A DNA stretch of 64,000 bases from Thioalkalivibrio thiocyanodenitrificans ARhD 1 (GTDB taxonomy: Bacteria > Pseudomonadota > Gammaproteobacteria > Ectothiorhodospirales > Ectothiorhodospiraceae), in contig NZ_KB900537.1 of NCBI RefSeq assembly GCF_000378965.1, forward strand, positions 1 to 64,000, given 5' to 3'. Of the stretch, positions 31,432 to 38,804 are shown piece by piece (within the stretch, counting starts at the first letter, position 1; the number at the start of each line of letters is the position of its first letter). The notes under the pieces were generated by a model. The model was not told where the DNA came from. It saw only the letters and a program-made list of their open reading frames with translations, and made no database searches. The translations under genes and the position numbers were made by a program.

Positions 31432-31465
31432 CTCTTGAGGGCAACACATAATGCGGGAGGAATAG

Positions 31466-32272
31466 ATGCCTGATTACACGATCCTGATGAAGCGCGAGCC
31501 TGCCGTTGAGGGTGGGAGTGAGTGCGCGAATTTCTACTGGGAAGCGCCAAACGGCCGCATCTTCCGGGTGCGTGAGTTTGAGGACAGCGCTCAAGCGTAC
31601 TTCCTTGAGGAGATGTGCCCATCAGGGCGTCGCTTCTCGACTGACGCGTCGGGAAATCACTATGATTTTCGAGACGACCCTGTGATCGAGCGCCTGCTGG
31701 GCGATCCGAATTCGTTCAGGGCCCGGCTGAATGCGGCTGGCATCTCGGAGGATGAGGTGATCTACGTCGGCGCCGGCCTGGGAATGGGCACCATCTACTA
31801 CGCCACGCTCGATGCCTGCAAGGCTGCTATCGAGGCCGCCCTGGAGAGTAATACGTGGTATAGCGGGTACTCGAAAGAACTGGCAGAACAGCAATCCGCA
31901 GAGTACCAGCGAAGCGGCCGTGCCGCCGCCGAGCGCCAGGCCTGGGAGGATAGCAAGAGAGCGCTGCGCGAGCAGGCCATGCAGGAGCCCGGGTTTTTCA
32001 AGGGCTGCCACAACATGTTCGGGCCATTGAGCAAGGAGATCAAAGCCGAGATCCTGTCGTACATCAATGAGCCGAGCTGCGAGCAATGGAACCGGATCTA
32101 CAGCCTCATGGTCAGCTCGACCACGACACTTTGGCAGGCGTGGGTCAAGTTCGACCCGAGCGCGCCGACCTCGCTTCCTGCGGGGACTGACGGAGAGCAC
32201 AGGTGGCCCCGGATACCGGAGCCTGAAACCCTGATCGAGGCCATCAAAAAAGCTGCAAGCCAGACTGATTGA
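31466..32272 (+). CDS. Hypothetical protein
   Basis: A 268-residue soluble protein (MPDYTILMKREPAVEGGSEC...). A helical, Arg/Glu-rich central part (~130-175) separates two mixed alpha/beta parts. No recognised motif. GGGAGGAATAG precedes the ATG. Own promoter and terminator. Confidence 0.65.
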   Translation: MPDYTILMKREPAVEGGSECANFYWEAPNGRIFRVREFEDSAQAYFLEEMCPSGRRFSTDASGNHYDFRDDPVIERLLGDPNSFRARLNAAGISEDEVIYVGAGLGMGTIYYATLDACKAAIEAALESNTWYSGYSKELAEQQSAEYQRSGRAAAERQAWEDSKRALREQAMQEPGFFKGCHNMFGPLSKEIKAEILSYINEPSCEQWNRIYSLMVSSTTTLWQAWVKFDPSAPTSLPAGTDGEHRWPRIPEPETLIEAIKKAASQTD

Positions 32273-32279
32273 ATACAAA

Positions 32280-32312
32280 CACCCCTTGGACATGCGCCAA
32301 GGGGTGTTCATT
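32280..32312. terminator. Bidirectional terminator
   Basis: CACCCCTTGG/CCAAGGGGTG hairpin between convergent genes, with TTCATTTT on the plus side. Confidence 0.8.
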
Positions 32313-32331
32313 TTGAAGTGCGGGATATCGC

Positions 32332-32520
32332 CTAGCGCTTCTCCGATGCCCTGCCGGCCTTGACAGGTCTCGGTCTCTGAAGCTTCAGGTAATCTTCGAT
32401 GGCTGCCTGCTCGGTAGGAAACCAGTGCCAACCTCCGTCCAGCTTGAACAGCTGCTGCCCAGTTCCCTCGCCGTGCTTGGTGCGCATCTTTGTGCCTTCC
32501 GGCACCTTAATGTCTGTCAT
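32332..32520 (-). CDS. Small basic hypothetical protein
   Basis: A 62-residue protein (KVPEGTKMRTKHGEGTGQQL then FKLDGGWHWFP) with strand-rich N-terminus. GGAGTAGGATGCG precedes the ATG, and the promoter element is at 32561. No family recognised. Confidence 0.6.
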   Translation of the reverse strand: MTDIKVPEGTKMRTKHGEGTGQQLFKLDGGWHWFPTEQAAIEDYLKLQRPRPVKAGRASEKR

Positions 32521-32560
32521 CGCATCCTACTCCTGGTCAATTGTATTGCCGCTACCCTCT

Positions 32561-32566
32561 GTGTAG
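32561..32566 (-). promoter_or_regulatory. Sigma-S-like -10 element (minus, ATTCCCTACAC)
   Basis: 40 bases before the ATG of the 62-residue gene. AGAGGGTAGC follows. Confidence 0.6.
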
Positions 32567-32620
32567 GGAATCTGCGCAGGCGACCAGGCGCAACCCCGGG
32601 TGAGGGGAAGGTCAAACATC

Positions 32621-32815
32621 TCAGAAGTCCGGGTGGTTTCTACTGCCAAGCCGCAGAGATGGAGTGACTCTGCGCACGCCCCCGGCATCTGAGCTGGAGC
32701 GCTCGCCCTTATCGGGCCCGCTCAGGCGGGGCCTTTTCCGACCCAGAACCAGCCTCCGGGAGGCTTTCTCGTCGTCCAGGATTCTTCGCAGGTCCTTGCT
32801 GATCTGTGCGCGCAC
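32621..32815 (-). CDS. Possible small basic protein
   Basis: A ~64-residue frame (GTG at 32815, GAGGAGG six bases upstream; ATG at 32821 also possible). The start (RAQISKDLRRILDDEKASRR) looks like a real helix, but the second half is low complexity and the frame lies over two plus-strand terminator-like hairpins. Uncertain. Confidence 0.3.
   Translation of the reverse strand: MRAQISKDLRRILDDEKASRRLVLGRKRPRLSGPDKGERSSSDAGGVRRVTPSLRLGSRNHPDF
32707..32780 (+). terminator. Two terminator-like hairpins in tandem
   Basis: GGCCCGCTCAGGCGGGGCC followed by TTTTCC, then AGCCTCCGGGAGGCT followed by TTCTCG. No plus-strand gene ends just upstream. They may insulate the second tRNA operon or end a short RNA from ~32600. 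Confidence 0.45.
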
Positions 32816-32878
32816 CGCCATCCTCCTCGCAAAGCGCCAATGGGTGGTACTGTATAGGCATCTCGCGCATCAGCGCCG

Positions 32879-32908
32879 TTGAAAACCCGCATCAACATGC
32901 GCTATACT
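32879..32908 (+). promoter_or_regulatory. tRNA-operon promoter (TTGAAA-18-TATACT)
   Basis: -35 TTGAAA at 32879, 18-base spacer, -10 TATACT at 32903. Same architecture as 28418-28447. Confidence 0.8.
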
Positions 32909-32934
32909 ATGAAATTCTGACGTTTACCAAGAAC

Positions 32935-33060
32935 ATGACCATGCCCTTTTCTCTTGCGACAACCGGAACACTCTTAGCCTGCGCTCACGCCGGCCGCGCC
33001 CGGTTGCGCGCCTCCTTTGCCGGCACCTGTTGCCGCGCTGACTCTCCCCGAGCCCTTTAA
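32935..33060 (+). CDS. 41-residue leader ORF of the second tRNA operon
   Basis: ATG to TAA, 42 codons (MTMPFSLATTGTLLACAHAG...), ~27 bases after the tRNA promoter. It has no clear ribosome site. The frame has the same length as that at 28483 but little sequence similarity. Could be chance. Confidence 0.25.
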   Translation: MTMPFSLATTGTLLACAHAGRARLRASFAGTCCRADSPRAL

Positions 33061-33158
33061 GCGCTCCCCGCGCAGGGCTCGAAGGCCCTGCGACTCCTAC
33101 CGATGCTCCTCATCCAAAAGTCACGCAGGGCGGCTCAAGGCCCTTTGTCGCCTGAGCC

Positions 33159-33172
33159 TGCTCTTTAACAAT
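33159..33172 (+). promoter_or_regulatory. boxA antitermination site
   Basis: TGCTCTTTAACAAT, identical to the boxA-containing stretch of E. coli rRNA leaders, 10 bases before tRNA-Arg. It implies NusB/NusE-dependent antitermination of this tRNA operon. Confidence 0.7.
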
Positions 33173-33182
33173 CAGGATACCC

Positions 33183-33259
33183 GCCCCTGTAGCTCAGCGG
33201 ATCAGAGCGCCCGGCTACGAACCGGGAGGCCGGAGGTTCGAGTCCTTCCAGGGGCGCCA
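33183..33259 (+). tRNA. tRNA-Arg (ACG)
   Basis: GCCCCTG/CAGGGGC acceptor, CCCGG/CCGGG stem, loop CTACGAA, encoded CCA. Confidence 0.95.
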
Positions 33260-33264
33260 ATTTC

Positions 33265-33349
33265 GCTCCGGTGGCGAAGCTGGTAGACGCAGGGCACTTA
33301 AAATGCCCCGCCGGCAGGCATGCGGGTTCGACTCCCGCCCGGAGCACCA
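33265..33349 (+). tRNA. tRNA-Leu (TAA)
   Basis: GCTCCGG/CCGGAGC acceptor, GGGCA/TGCCC stem, loop CTTAAAA, long variable arm, encoded CCA. Confidence 0.95.
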
Positions 33350-33354
33350 ATTCA

Positions 33355-33429
33355 GAGCCGTACGCCAAATGGTTTGGCGCAGGTCTGCAAAACCTGTCCC
33401 AGCGGGTTCGATTCCCGCACGGCTCTCCA
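33355..33429 (+). tRNA. tRNA-Cys (GCA)
   Basis: GAGCCGT/ACGGCTC acceptor, CAGGT/ACCTG stem, loop CTGCAAA, GCGGG/CCCGC T-stem, encoded CCA. Position 8 appears to be A. Confidence 0.88.
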
Positions 33430-33443
33430 TTTCCAGCGGGCAT

Positions 33444-33475
33444 AGAAAAGCAGGAGAGGAAAGTCCCTCTCCTGC
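33444..33475 (-). terminator. Terminator (minus)
   Basis: GCAGGAGAGG/CCTCTCCTGC hairpin; CTTTTCT follows on the minus strand. It ends the gene at 33492 and may also stop the plus-strand tRNA transcript. Confidence 0.75.
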
Positions 33476-33491
33476 GTTGAAAGGTCGGCGC

Positions 33492-34352
33492 TCAGACGCA
33501 CCGCTCGATCACTTGCTTGAGCGATTCGATTCGCTCCTGGCAAAGCCTCACATGCTCGTCCAGATCGCGCCCGAAAGGCGGCTTACGCCTGCCTTCCAGG
33601 ACATCCTCGGCTTCCTTCTCAAGGCGCACTATGATGTCGGCATCGCGCTCCTCGCGATCACCAAACAGCAAGCTTCGGAAGTAATCCTCCTCCTCCAGCA
33701 AACTTGCGGAGTATGCCTCGATCTTCTCGCCCATCAGATGGCGCAACACCGCCTGGACTGCCTGCGCTTCATGACCTTCGGCCGGGAAGCAGTTGATCTC
33801 GTAGGGCTCGTCGCTCGGTGGCTCTCCGGAGCCATCCGGGTAACGATAAACCCCGGGGTTGTGCAGGCTTCCCGTGAAGACCCAGGCTGGCAAATCCACC
33901 GCCCGGTTTTCGCCCTCGGGTCCGACCCTCACGGTGAGAGGGAGGGGCCCGAGCTCCAGGTAATAGCCGGATCCGAGATCTATCCCGCCGTACTCCCCGA
34001 ACTCCATGTCATCCGAGGAGACCGCTCGGGCCTCATCGAGGCCGAACTGACGAAGCATCGGATTCAGGTAATCAAGCATCAGAGACAGTCGCCGCGCCCG
34101 AGCCTCCTCGTCTAGCGCAGGAAGCTCACAGTTCGGATAGCGCTGCCCGAAGTATCTCCACAGCCTTGCGCATCCGATTGTCACCATGTGCGCCGGTGCC
34201 AGGCTTTGCTCAACCTTCCCTCGGCGCTCCTTGCGGTAGAAGACCTTCACGTCACCGCCGGCCGGGTTATCAGGATCAAGCTCAATTGCAGTGATGCTGC
34301 AATTGCCTCGCTCCGGGTTTCCGAGACGGTCCACAAACTCGTTCATATTCAT
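33492..34352 (-). CDS. Hypothetical protein
   Basis: A 286-residue acidic protein (MNMNEFVDRLGNPERGNCSI...). The C-terminal ~80 residues are charged and helical. No motif recognised. GAGGA precedes the ATG. It lies between two tRNA-Arg genes on the opposite strand; its promoter is the minus element at 34388. Confidence 0.65.
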   Translation of the reverse strand: MNMNEFVDRLGNPERGNCSITAIELDPDNPAGGDVKVFYRKERRGKVEQSLAPAHMVTIGCARLWRYFGQRYPNCELPALDEEARARRLSLMLDYLNPMLRQFGLDEARAVSSDDMEFGEYGGIDLGSGYYLELGPLPLTVRVGPEGENRAVDLPAWVFTGSLHNPGVYRYPDGSGEPPSDEPYEINCFPAEGHEAQAVQAVLRHLMGEKIEAYSASLLEEEDYFRSLLFGDREERDADIIVRLEKEAEDVLEGRRKPPFGRDLDEHVRLCQERIESLKQVIERCV

Positions 34353-34387
34353 TTCATCCTCGCATCAAGAGTCTACGGTCTCCCCTG

Positions 34388-34393
34388 GTATAG
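34388..34393 (-). promoter_or_regulatory. Sigma-S-like -10 element (minus, ACTCGCTATACC)
   Basis: 36 bases before the start at 34352, and just upstream of plus-strand tRNA-Arg(CCG). Confidence 0.65.
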
Positions 34394-34406
34394 CGAGTCG
34401 CGTTTC

Positions 34407-34483
34407 GCCCCTGTAGCTCAGCGGATCAGAGCGCCCGGCTCCGGACCGGGAGGTCGGAGGTTCAAGTCCTCCCAGGGGCGCCA
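34407..34483 (+). tRNA. tRNA-Arg (CCG)
   Basis: GCCCCTG/CAGGGGC acceptor, CCCGG/CCGGG stem, loop CTCCGGA, encoded CCA. Most of the body is identical to the tRNA-Arg(ACG) at 33183, suggesting duplication followed by anticodon change. Confidence 0.95.
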
Positions 34484-34501
34484 TTGGTTGGCGCCAGATT
34501 G

Positions 34502-34507
34502 CTATAC
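34502..34507 (+). promoter_or_regulatory. Sigma-S-like -10 element (GATTGCTATACAC)
   Basis: Only five bases separate CTATAC from the ATG at 34513, so the mRNA should be leaderless. Confidence 0.65.
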
Positions 34508-34512
34508 ACCTC

Positions 34513-35295
34513 ATGGCAAGCAACCCGATTCTCCGTCTTGAGCGCAACCCATCCGGCCGCGATTTCGTGGTCGGCGATATCCACGGGCAGTTCCACCTGC
34601 TCGACAAGCTCATGAGCATCGCAAGGTTCGACCCCTCGAGGGATCGCATCCTGTGCGTTGGCGATCTGGTGGATCGAGGGCGCGACAGTGAGCGGTGCCT
34701 CGAGTTTCTGCGCGAGCCCTGGTTTTTCAGTGTACGTGGAAATCACGAGCAGGCAATCATCACCGCCTGGGAGAGCATGGATGATTTGCAGTGCCTCTTG
34801 TGGGTTTCGCGCATGGGTGGCGCATGGTGGACAACCATGGGCCGTGCGCGCCAGTGCGAGTTCGCAGACGCTTTCTCGTGCCTTCCGATCATCATCGAAG
34901 TCCCCTTCGATCAAGGAACGGCGGGCATCGTGCACGCAGAGCCTGTCTGTGGGCAGGACTGGGCGCATTCCAGGGCAATGGCCCACGAACTGGCGCGCGG
35001 GGCGACGCACTGGCACTGCCCTCTCTTGTGGGGCCGCTCGCGGATCCAGAGCCACCGTGCCCTGCCGGTTGAGGGGGTCACCCTCGTATATACGGGGCAT
35101 ACGATCTGCGATGCGCCTCGGCGCAGCGCCAATGTCGTACACCTGGACACCGGCGCCTTTCTTGAGGGGCAGCGCCGCGCGAACCGCAATTACAGGCTCA
35201 CCATGGCCGAGCTCGGCGTGGGCATGCCCGGGGTGACTCACGGCTTTATCAAGGATGAGGGCGTTGAGTTGCTCATCAGAAGATTGCCGGGCTGA
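34513..35295 (+). CDS. PPP-family Ser/Thr protein phosphatase
   Basis: A 260-residue metallophosphatase of the lambda/PrpA type: GDIHGQ (22-27), GDLVDRG (50-56), RGNHE (74-78) and GHT near 196, which bind two metals and the phosphate. Such enzymes remove phosphate from Ser/Thr (sometimes His/Tyr) of proteins. No ribosome site precedes the ATG, and the promoter core ends five bases before it, so translation is probably leaderless. No protein kinase is visible in the window. Confidence 0.85.
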   Translation: MASNPILRLERNPSGRDFVVGDIHGQFHLLDKLMSIARFDPSRDRILCVGDLVDRGRDSERCLEFLREPWFFSVRGNHEQAIITAWESMDDLQCLLWVSRMGGAWWTTMGRARQCEFADAFSCLPIIIEVPFDQGTAGIVHAEPVCGQDWAHSRAMAHELARGATHWHCPLLWGRSRIQSHRALPVEGVTLVYTGHTICDAPRRSANVVHLDTGAFLEGQRRANRNYRLTMAELGVGMPGVTHGFIKDEGVELLIRRLPG

Positions 35296-35328
35296 CTCCA
35301 GGCGCTCGCAAATCCTCTGGATTATTAG

Positions 35329-35334
35329 CTATAT
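35329..35334 (+). promoter_or_regulatory. Sigma-S-like -10 variant (TTAGCTATATG)
   Basis: 12 bases before the ATG at 35347; a very short leader. Confidence 0.4.
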
Positions 35335-35346
35335 GGCATCACGCCC

Positions 35347-35478
35347 ATGGAACCGATGGAAAAACAATCTCGACCGCTTCACCAGAAAATCCTTCTGGTG
35401 GTCTACATCATTATCGCGGGGGAACTCCTGGCCACGCTGCTGGGGTTGCTTGTTCTAAGGAAAATGGGGTTCTTGTAG
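35347..35478 (+). CDS. 43-residue single-span membrane protein
   Basis: ATG to TAG, 44 codons. A charged N-terminus (MEPMEKQSRPLHQK) precedes a strong span (ILLVVYIIIAGELLATLLGL) and a basic end. The final G of the stop codon is the first base of tRNA-Thr. No ribosome site is evident. Function unknown. Confidence 0.5.
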   Translation: MEPMEKQSRPLHQKILLVVYIIIAGELLATLLGLLVLRKMGFL

Positions 35479-35552
35479 CCGCCGTAGTTCAGTGGCAGAA
35501 CACTCCCTTGGTAAGGGAGAGGTCGTGAGTTCAAACCTCACCGGCGGCACCA
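35478..35552 (+). tRNA. tRNA-Thr (GGT)
   Basis: GCCGCCG/CGGCGGC acceptor, CTCCC/GGGAG stem, loop TTGGTAA, TTCAAAC T-loop, encoded CCA. It starts on the last base of the upstream small gene. Confidence 0.95.
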
Positions 35553-35587
35553 TACGCTCGACAGATAACAGGAAATCAAGGATCAGC

Positions 35588-36133
35588 ATGCTGGAAGCAC
35601 TCCACGCCATGACGACACCGGCGCTGCTGGCTGGTTTGCTGGCCGCCACGCTTCAAATCGTGGCGTTCTCGCAACGCAGCCGAGCTGCCATCCTGTTCAT
35701 CTACGGACTGGCGATATTCGCCTGGGCCGCGCATTTCTTCCTCCTCGGCGCCATCGCCTCCTCGGTGATCGTTGCCCTCTCGGCCCTTCGCACCTGGCTG
35801 TTTATCCGCTACCCGTCAACCATGCTGGCCATGGCCTTTATCGTGGGGACGGTGCTTGTGTTCCTGATCTCGCCGTCGCTACTGACCGCGCTGGCGGGCG
35901 CCGGCACGGTACTGATCATTCTCTCGAATCTTGCCGGATCGACCGAAAGGCTGCGGCTGTACCTGTTCGGCGGGATATTCCTGATCCTGACGCACGATCT
36001 TCTGGCGGGCTCGCCTGTGGCGGCTGCGGCCGATCTGCTGTCTTTGCTGTCTATCGCCTACGGCGCCTGGAGGTCGAGAGCGTCCGCAAAAACGACCGCC
36101 CTCGGCCCCCGTTGCCCGAAAGCCGCGCGCTAA
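35588..36133 (+). CDS. YgjV-like inner-membrane protein
   Basis: A 181-residue, five- to six-span membrane protein. LAATLQIVAFSQRSRAAILF and the following FIYGLAIFAWAAHFFLLGA pattern, then ALSALRTWLF, fit the bacterial YgjV family (uncharacterised inner-membrane proteins). AAGGA lies near the ATG at 35588. The last four bases overlap the convergent gene at 36130. Confidence 0.65.
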   Translation: MLEALHAMTTPALLAGLLAATLQIVAFSQRSRAAILFIYGLAIFAWAAHFFLLGAIASSVIVALSALRTWLFIRYPSTMLAMAFIVGTVLVFLISPSLLTALAGAGTVLIILSNLAGSTERLRLYLFGGIFLILTHDLLAGSPVAAAADLLSLLSIAYGAWRSRASAKTTALGPRCPKAAR

Positions 36134-36570
36134 GCCGCTTTCTTGACGCGGCGCCGGCGCTTGGGCTTGGCGCGCCGATTGGCCGCGGCTTCGATCCGCT
36201 TCAGGTCCTTTTCGGCAACGCCCTCCAGCTTGGCGACAGCGGTCATGACCTGCTTCTCGACCCTCTGCACCTGCTTGAGTGCTCGCACTGCGCTGTCGAG
36301 ATCGATCTTCGCCCGCACCCGCGCCACGCGCGCCACGCTCACCCTTTCTCGAGCCTTATCTTTTTGTGCGCCACTGCGCGCGGCCTTCTGGCGCTCCATT
36401 GCCTTTGCAACGCGCTCCTTTGCAGTTTCGAGCATCGCCTGCTTGCGTTCAACGGCGGCCTCGGCCTTCAAACGCTGCTTGGCGTGCTTCTCGATCGCCT
36501 TGTTCATCGTCTCGCCAGGTGTCATTGGCTTGCTGACCCTGCGCCTTGCTTTTCTCTTCTTTGTGGCCAT
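36130..36570 (-). CDS. Lys/Arg/Ala-rich nucleoid-like protein
   Basis: A 146-residue, very basic protein: MATKKRKARRRVSKPM at the start and RRAKPKRRRRVKKAA at the end flank a long Ala/Lys/Glu-rich helix with coiled-coil pattern. Composition resembles histone-H1-like or KfrA-type DNA-binding proteins. GGGAGACGCGCA precedes the ATG at 36570. It could compact or partition the element's DNA; this is inference from composition. Confidence 0.65.
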   Translation of the reverse strand: MATKKRKARRRVSKPMTPGETMNKAIEKHAKQRLKAEAAVERKQAMLETAKERVAKAMERQKAARSGAQKDKARERVSVARVARVRAKIDLDSAVRALKQVQRVEKQVMTAVAKLEGVAEKDLKRIEAAANRRAKPKRRRRVKKAA

Positions 36571-36682
36571 TGCGCGTCTCCCTTTCGTTGATGATCCCGG
36601 CAATTCTAGCCCCCGGGGTACACCAACTCAAACACAAACAGCACCTTCGCCGAATCCCCTATCCGACGCACAGCCGGATTCC

Positions 36683-36688
36683 CTATAC
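36683..36688 (+). promoter_or_regulatory. Sigma-S-like -10 element (ATTCCCTATACG)
   Basis: 33 bases before the transglycosylase ATG. CACCAGGCCACAAC follows. Confidence 0.65.
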
Positions 36689-36720
36689 GAAGCACCAGGC
36701 CACAACCCAGAAGGTGCATC

Positions 36721-37296
36721 ATGAAAGGTATCTATTTCTGTTTTCTGGTGAGCTGCACGGTGGCTCTTCTTGCCGTGACCTCGCCAAGCCAATCCACGGA
36801 AGATCTGCGCGTCAACCTCGACCTGCCTGAGCCCCAGGAATCCGTTCCGCACAGCAGGGGGTACGCACCGAGCGCCGGCGAATTGGCGCAGAGCATCGCG
36901 CAGGCGTACCCAAGTATTCGAGGTCGTGAGCTCGAAGCTGCCGGCTGGATTCTGCGTGCCTCAGCGAGAACCAACGTCCCGTGGGAGATTCTCTCGGCTC
37001 TGATCGCCACGGAGTCCTCGTATCGGCTCAATGTGCGATCAGCCACCGGTGCGGTGGGCCCTGCGCAGGTACAGCCCTTGTGGTGGGACTCGCTTGGGTA
37101 TGACTTGAAAGATCCTGCCCAGAACATCCTCGCCGCGGCGGTCATCCTTCAGGAATACAGGAAGGCGTGCGGTGACTGGGACTGCGCTCTCAGGGCCTAC
37201 AACGTAGGTCTTACCGCGCACCTCGCAGGTCAGCAGAGAAAGGCGGAGGAGAGATACATCCGCAAAATCGATCTCGCCATGGCGAAGTTCGATTAG
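36721..37296 (+). CDS. Lytic transglycosylase (SLT type)
   Basis: Cleaves peptidoglycan glycan strands, locally opening the wall for conjugation or pilus machinery (VirB1/PilT-like role). The 191-residue protein has a signal sequence (hydrophobic 4-20, cut near 25), then the SLT domain at ~70-185 with catalytic Glu98 in IATESSYRLNV, followed by SATGAVGPAQVQP and AYNVG. AGAAGGTG precedes the ATG. Own promoter and terminator. Confidence 0.88.
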   Translation: MKGIYFCFLVSCTVALLAVTSPSQSTEDLRVNLDLPEPQESVPHSRGYAPSAGELAQSIAQAYPSIRGRELEAAGWILRASARTNVPWEILSALIATESSYRLNVRSATGAVGPAQVQPLWWDSLGYDLKDPAQNILAAAVILQEYRKACGDWDCALRAYNVGLTAHLAGQQRKAEERYIRKIDLAMAKFD

Positions 37297-37305
37297 CTTG
37301 ATTTC

Positions 37306-37337
37306 AGCAGCCCCGTGTCCTTGCGGGGCTGCTTTCT
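37306..37337 (+). terminator. Rho-independent terminator
   Basis: AGCAGCCCCG/CGGGGCTGCT hairpin followed by TTCTT. Confidence 0.85.
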
Positions 37338-37354
37338 TGAAAGAGGAGGGGGAA

Positions 37355-37942
37355 GTGAACACCGTAGAACCGGTTGGCCAGCGCGCCACACCATCGATTC
37401 TGGCACTTGACGTCGCCGGGCGGCCTGTTGAATGGCTGCACTGGCGCTACGCTGTGCGCGCCTATGCCTCAGAGAAGGTGGCCTGGACGTACGGCGATAT
37501 CATCTACACGGCAACCGGGGGCACCAGCGCTCGTACCGGGCTGGTTTCAACCATGGATCTGGCCGCGGTGGTGGCGCTCAAGGGCCTTACCGCCAAGAAT
37601 CTCTGGGATATCACGCCTCACCTGAGCAACAGGGCTCTCTTTCAAAGAGACAACTACACCTGCATGTATTGCGGCGTGAAGTACCCGGGCAAGGTACTCA
37701 CACGCGATCACGTGATCCCGCGCGGGCAAGGTGGCGAGGATGTCTGGGGCAATGTCCTATGCGCTTGTAGATCATGCAACCTGGCCAAGGGGTGCAAAAC
37801 TCCCGAGCAGGCCGGTATGCCGCCCCTGGCGGTCCCGTATACCCCGAACCACGCCGAGGCCCTGATCCTTTGCAATCGTCATATCGTGGCCGATCAGATG
37901 GAGCTTCTGAATCAACACGTGCCGCCCGCGCGCCGGCGCTAG
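37355..37942 (+). CDS. HNH endonuclease
   Basis: A 195-residue protein starting at the GTG at 37355 behind GAGGAGGGGGA. The C-terminal half is an HNH domain: CMYCG (C103, C106), TRDHVIPRGQGG (D118, H119), WGNVLCACRSCNLAKG (N133, C138, C141), then the usual KTPEQAGMP-type tail. The N-terminal half (~1-90) matches the region often found in front of such HNH domains. Substrate unknown: defence, homing or repair nuclease. Confidence 0.85.
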   Translation: MNTVEPVGQRATPSILALDVAGRPVEWLHWRYAVRAYASEKVAWTYGDIIYTATGGTSARTGLVSTMDLAAVVALKGLTAKNLWDITPHLSNRALFQRDNYTCMYCGVKYPGKVLTRDHVIPRGQGGEDVWGNVLCACRSCNLAKGCKTPEQAGMPPLAVPYTPNHAEALILCNRHIVADQMELLNQHVPPARRR

Positions 37943-37986
37943 GGCGCCTTGTGCACATGGAAGTGCAAATCCACCTGCCGCACTCG

Positions 37987-37992
37987 CTATAC
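37987..37992 (+). promoter_or_regulatory. Sigma-S-like -10 element (ACTCGCTATACA)
   Basis: 57 bases before the ATG at 38049. Confidence 0.55.
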
Positions 37993-38048
37993 AAGGCCGG
38001 CCGGCCTTTCGCCGGCCTCGGAACAGCCAACCACGGCCGAGCGAGAAT

Positions 38049-38792
38049 ATGCACACAGAGAGACAGTCGTTCAAAGAGCAATCACGCCCGTTGCCCTCAA
38101 CGCCCGCATTGAGCGCACGCCCCGCCATCCGCCTGCTTGCGGAAGCATCGGCCCCGTACGCCAGAAGCGTGTTCTGGCTTGAGGGGATCGCCAATGGACG
38201 CCCTGGGCTGTGTATCGGTCCGCTCTACGTTCACCAGGCGCTCGATCTCGGCGATCAGGTGGAGGCGGCGCTCAGCTCGGACCTTCCCGTACGCCTTCCA
38301 CACATCCGCCCCGAAGCCACATTACCTGCCTCCTGGCAGCCGAGCGTGCTGCTCGCGCTGGGGCCGCTTCGAATTGCCTCAGGCCACGGCGGGCCCTTGA
38401 GTGTAAACGGAGAGCTTCGCGCCGTGCGCCAGTTCGCCGTCAAGACATTCATTCGCGGCTCGGAGGCCGAGCTCTCGCCAATCGAGGAGAACAAGAAGTT
38501 CGCGCTGATGGCGCTGTGCGTGGCCGCCGGGGAATGTGACCTCTCCTGGGTTTGCGATCTGCTGGAGAGAAACCCGGGCCTTTGTGCTGCCCTGGATTAT
38601 TTCTGCGAACACGACCCCGTCGAAGCGGTGGTGCGCTCGATCACTCACGGGAAGGCCAGGGAAACCGCGGCGCGCCCTGTTCTCAAGCGCCTGAGCCGAT
38701 CCGGGTTCTCCGCCGACGCGAGAGATCAGGCGCTGCGGGCGCGGGTTCTGCGGCTCATCAACAACGATCGTCCGCATCTTCACATGTGCTAG
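38049..38792 (+). CDS. Hypothetical protein
   Basis: A 247-residue soluble protein with no recognised domain. The C-terminal third is Arg-rich and helical. The ATG at 38049 has a weak site (GAGAAT); the start may lie further in. It is followed after 12 bases by the pilin-like gene at 38805. Confidence 0.55.
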   Translation: MHTERQSFKEQSRPLPSTPALSARPAIRLLAEASAPYARSVFWLEGIANGRPGLCIGPLYVHQALDLGDQVEAALSSDLPVRLPHIRPEATLPASWQPSVLLALGPLRIASGHGGPLSVNGELRAVRQFAVKTFIRGSEAELSPIEENKKFALMALCVAAGECDLSWVCDLLERNPGLCAALDYFCEHDPVEAVVRSITHGKARETAARPVLKRLSRSGFSADARDQALRARVLRLINNDRPHLHMC

Positions 38793-38804
38793 GGCCCTTC
38801 GCGC

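Larger units (their letters stand above)
31094..31465. other. Intergenic region
   Basis: 372 bases with the terminator at 31260 and the promoter at 31426. A frame from 31167 reads through the terminator and has no ribosome site, so I call no gene. Confidence 0.5.
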
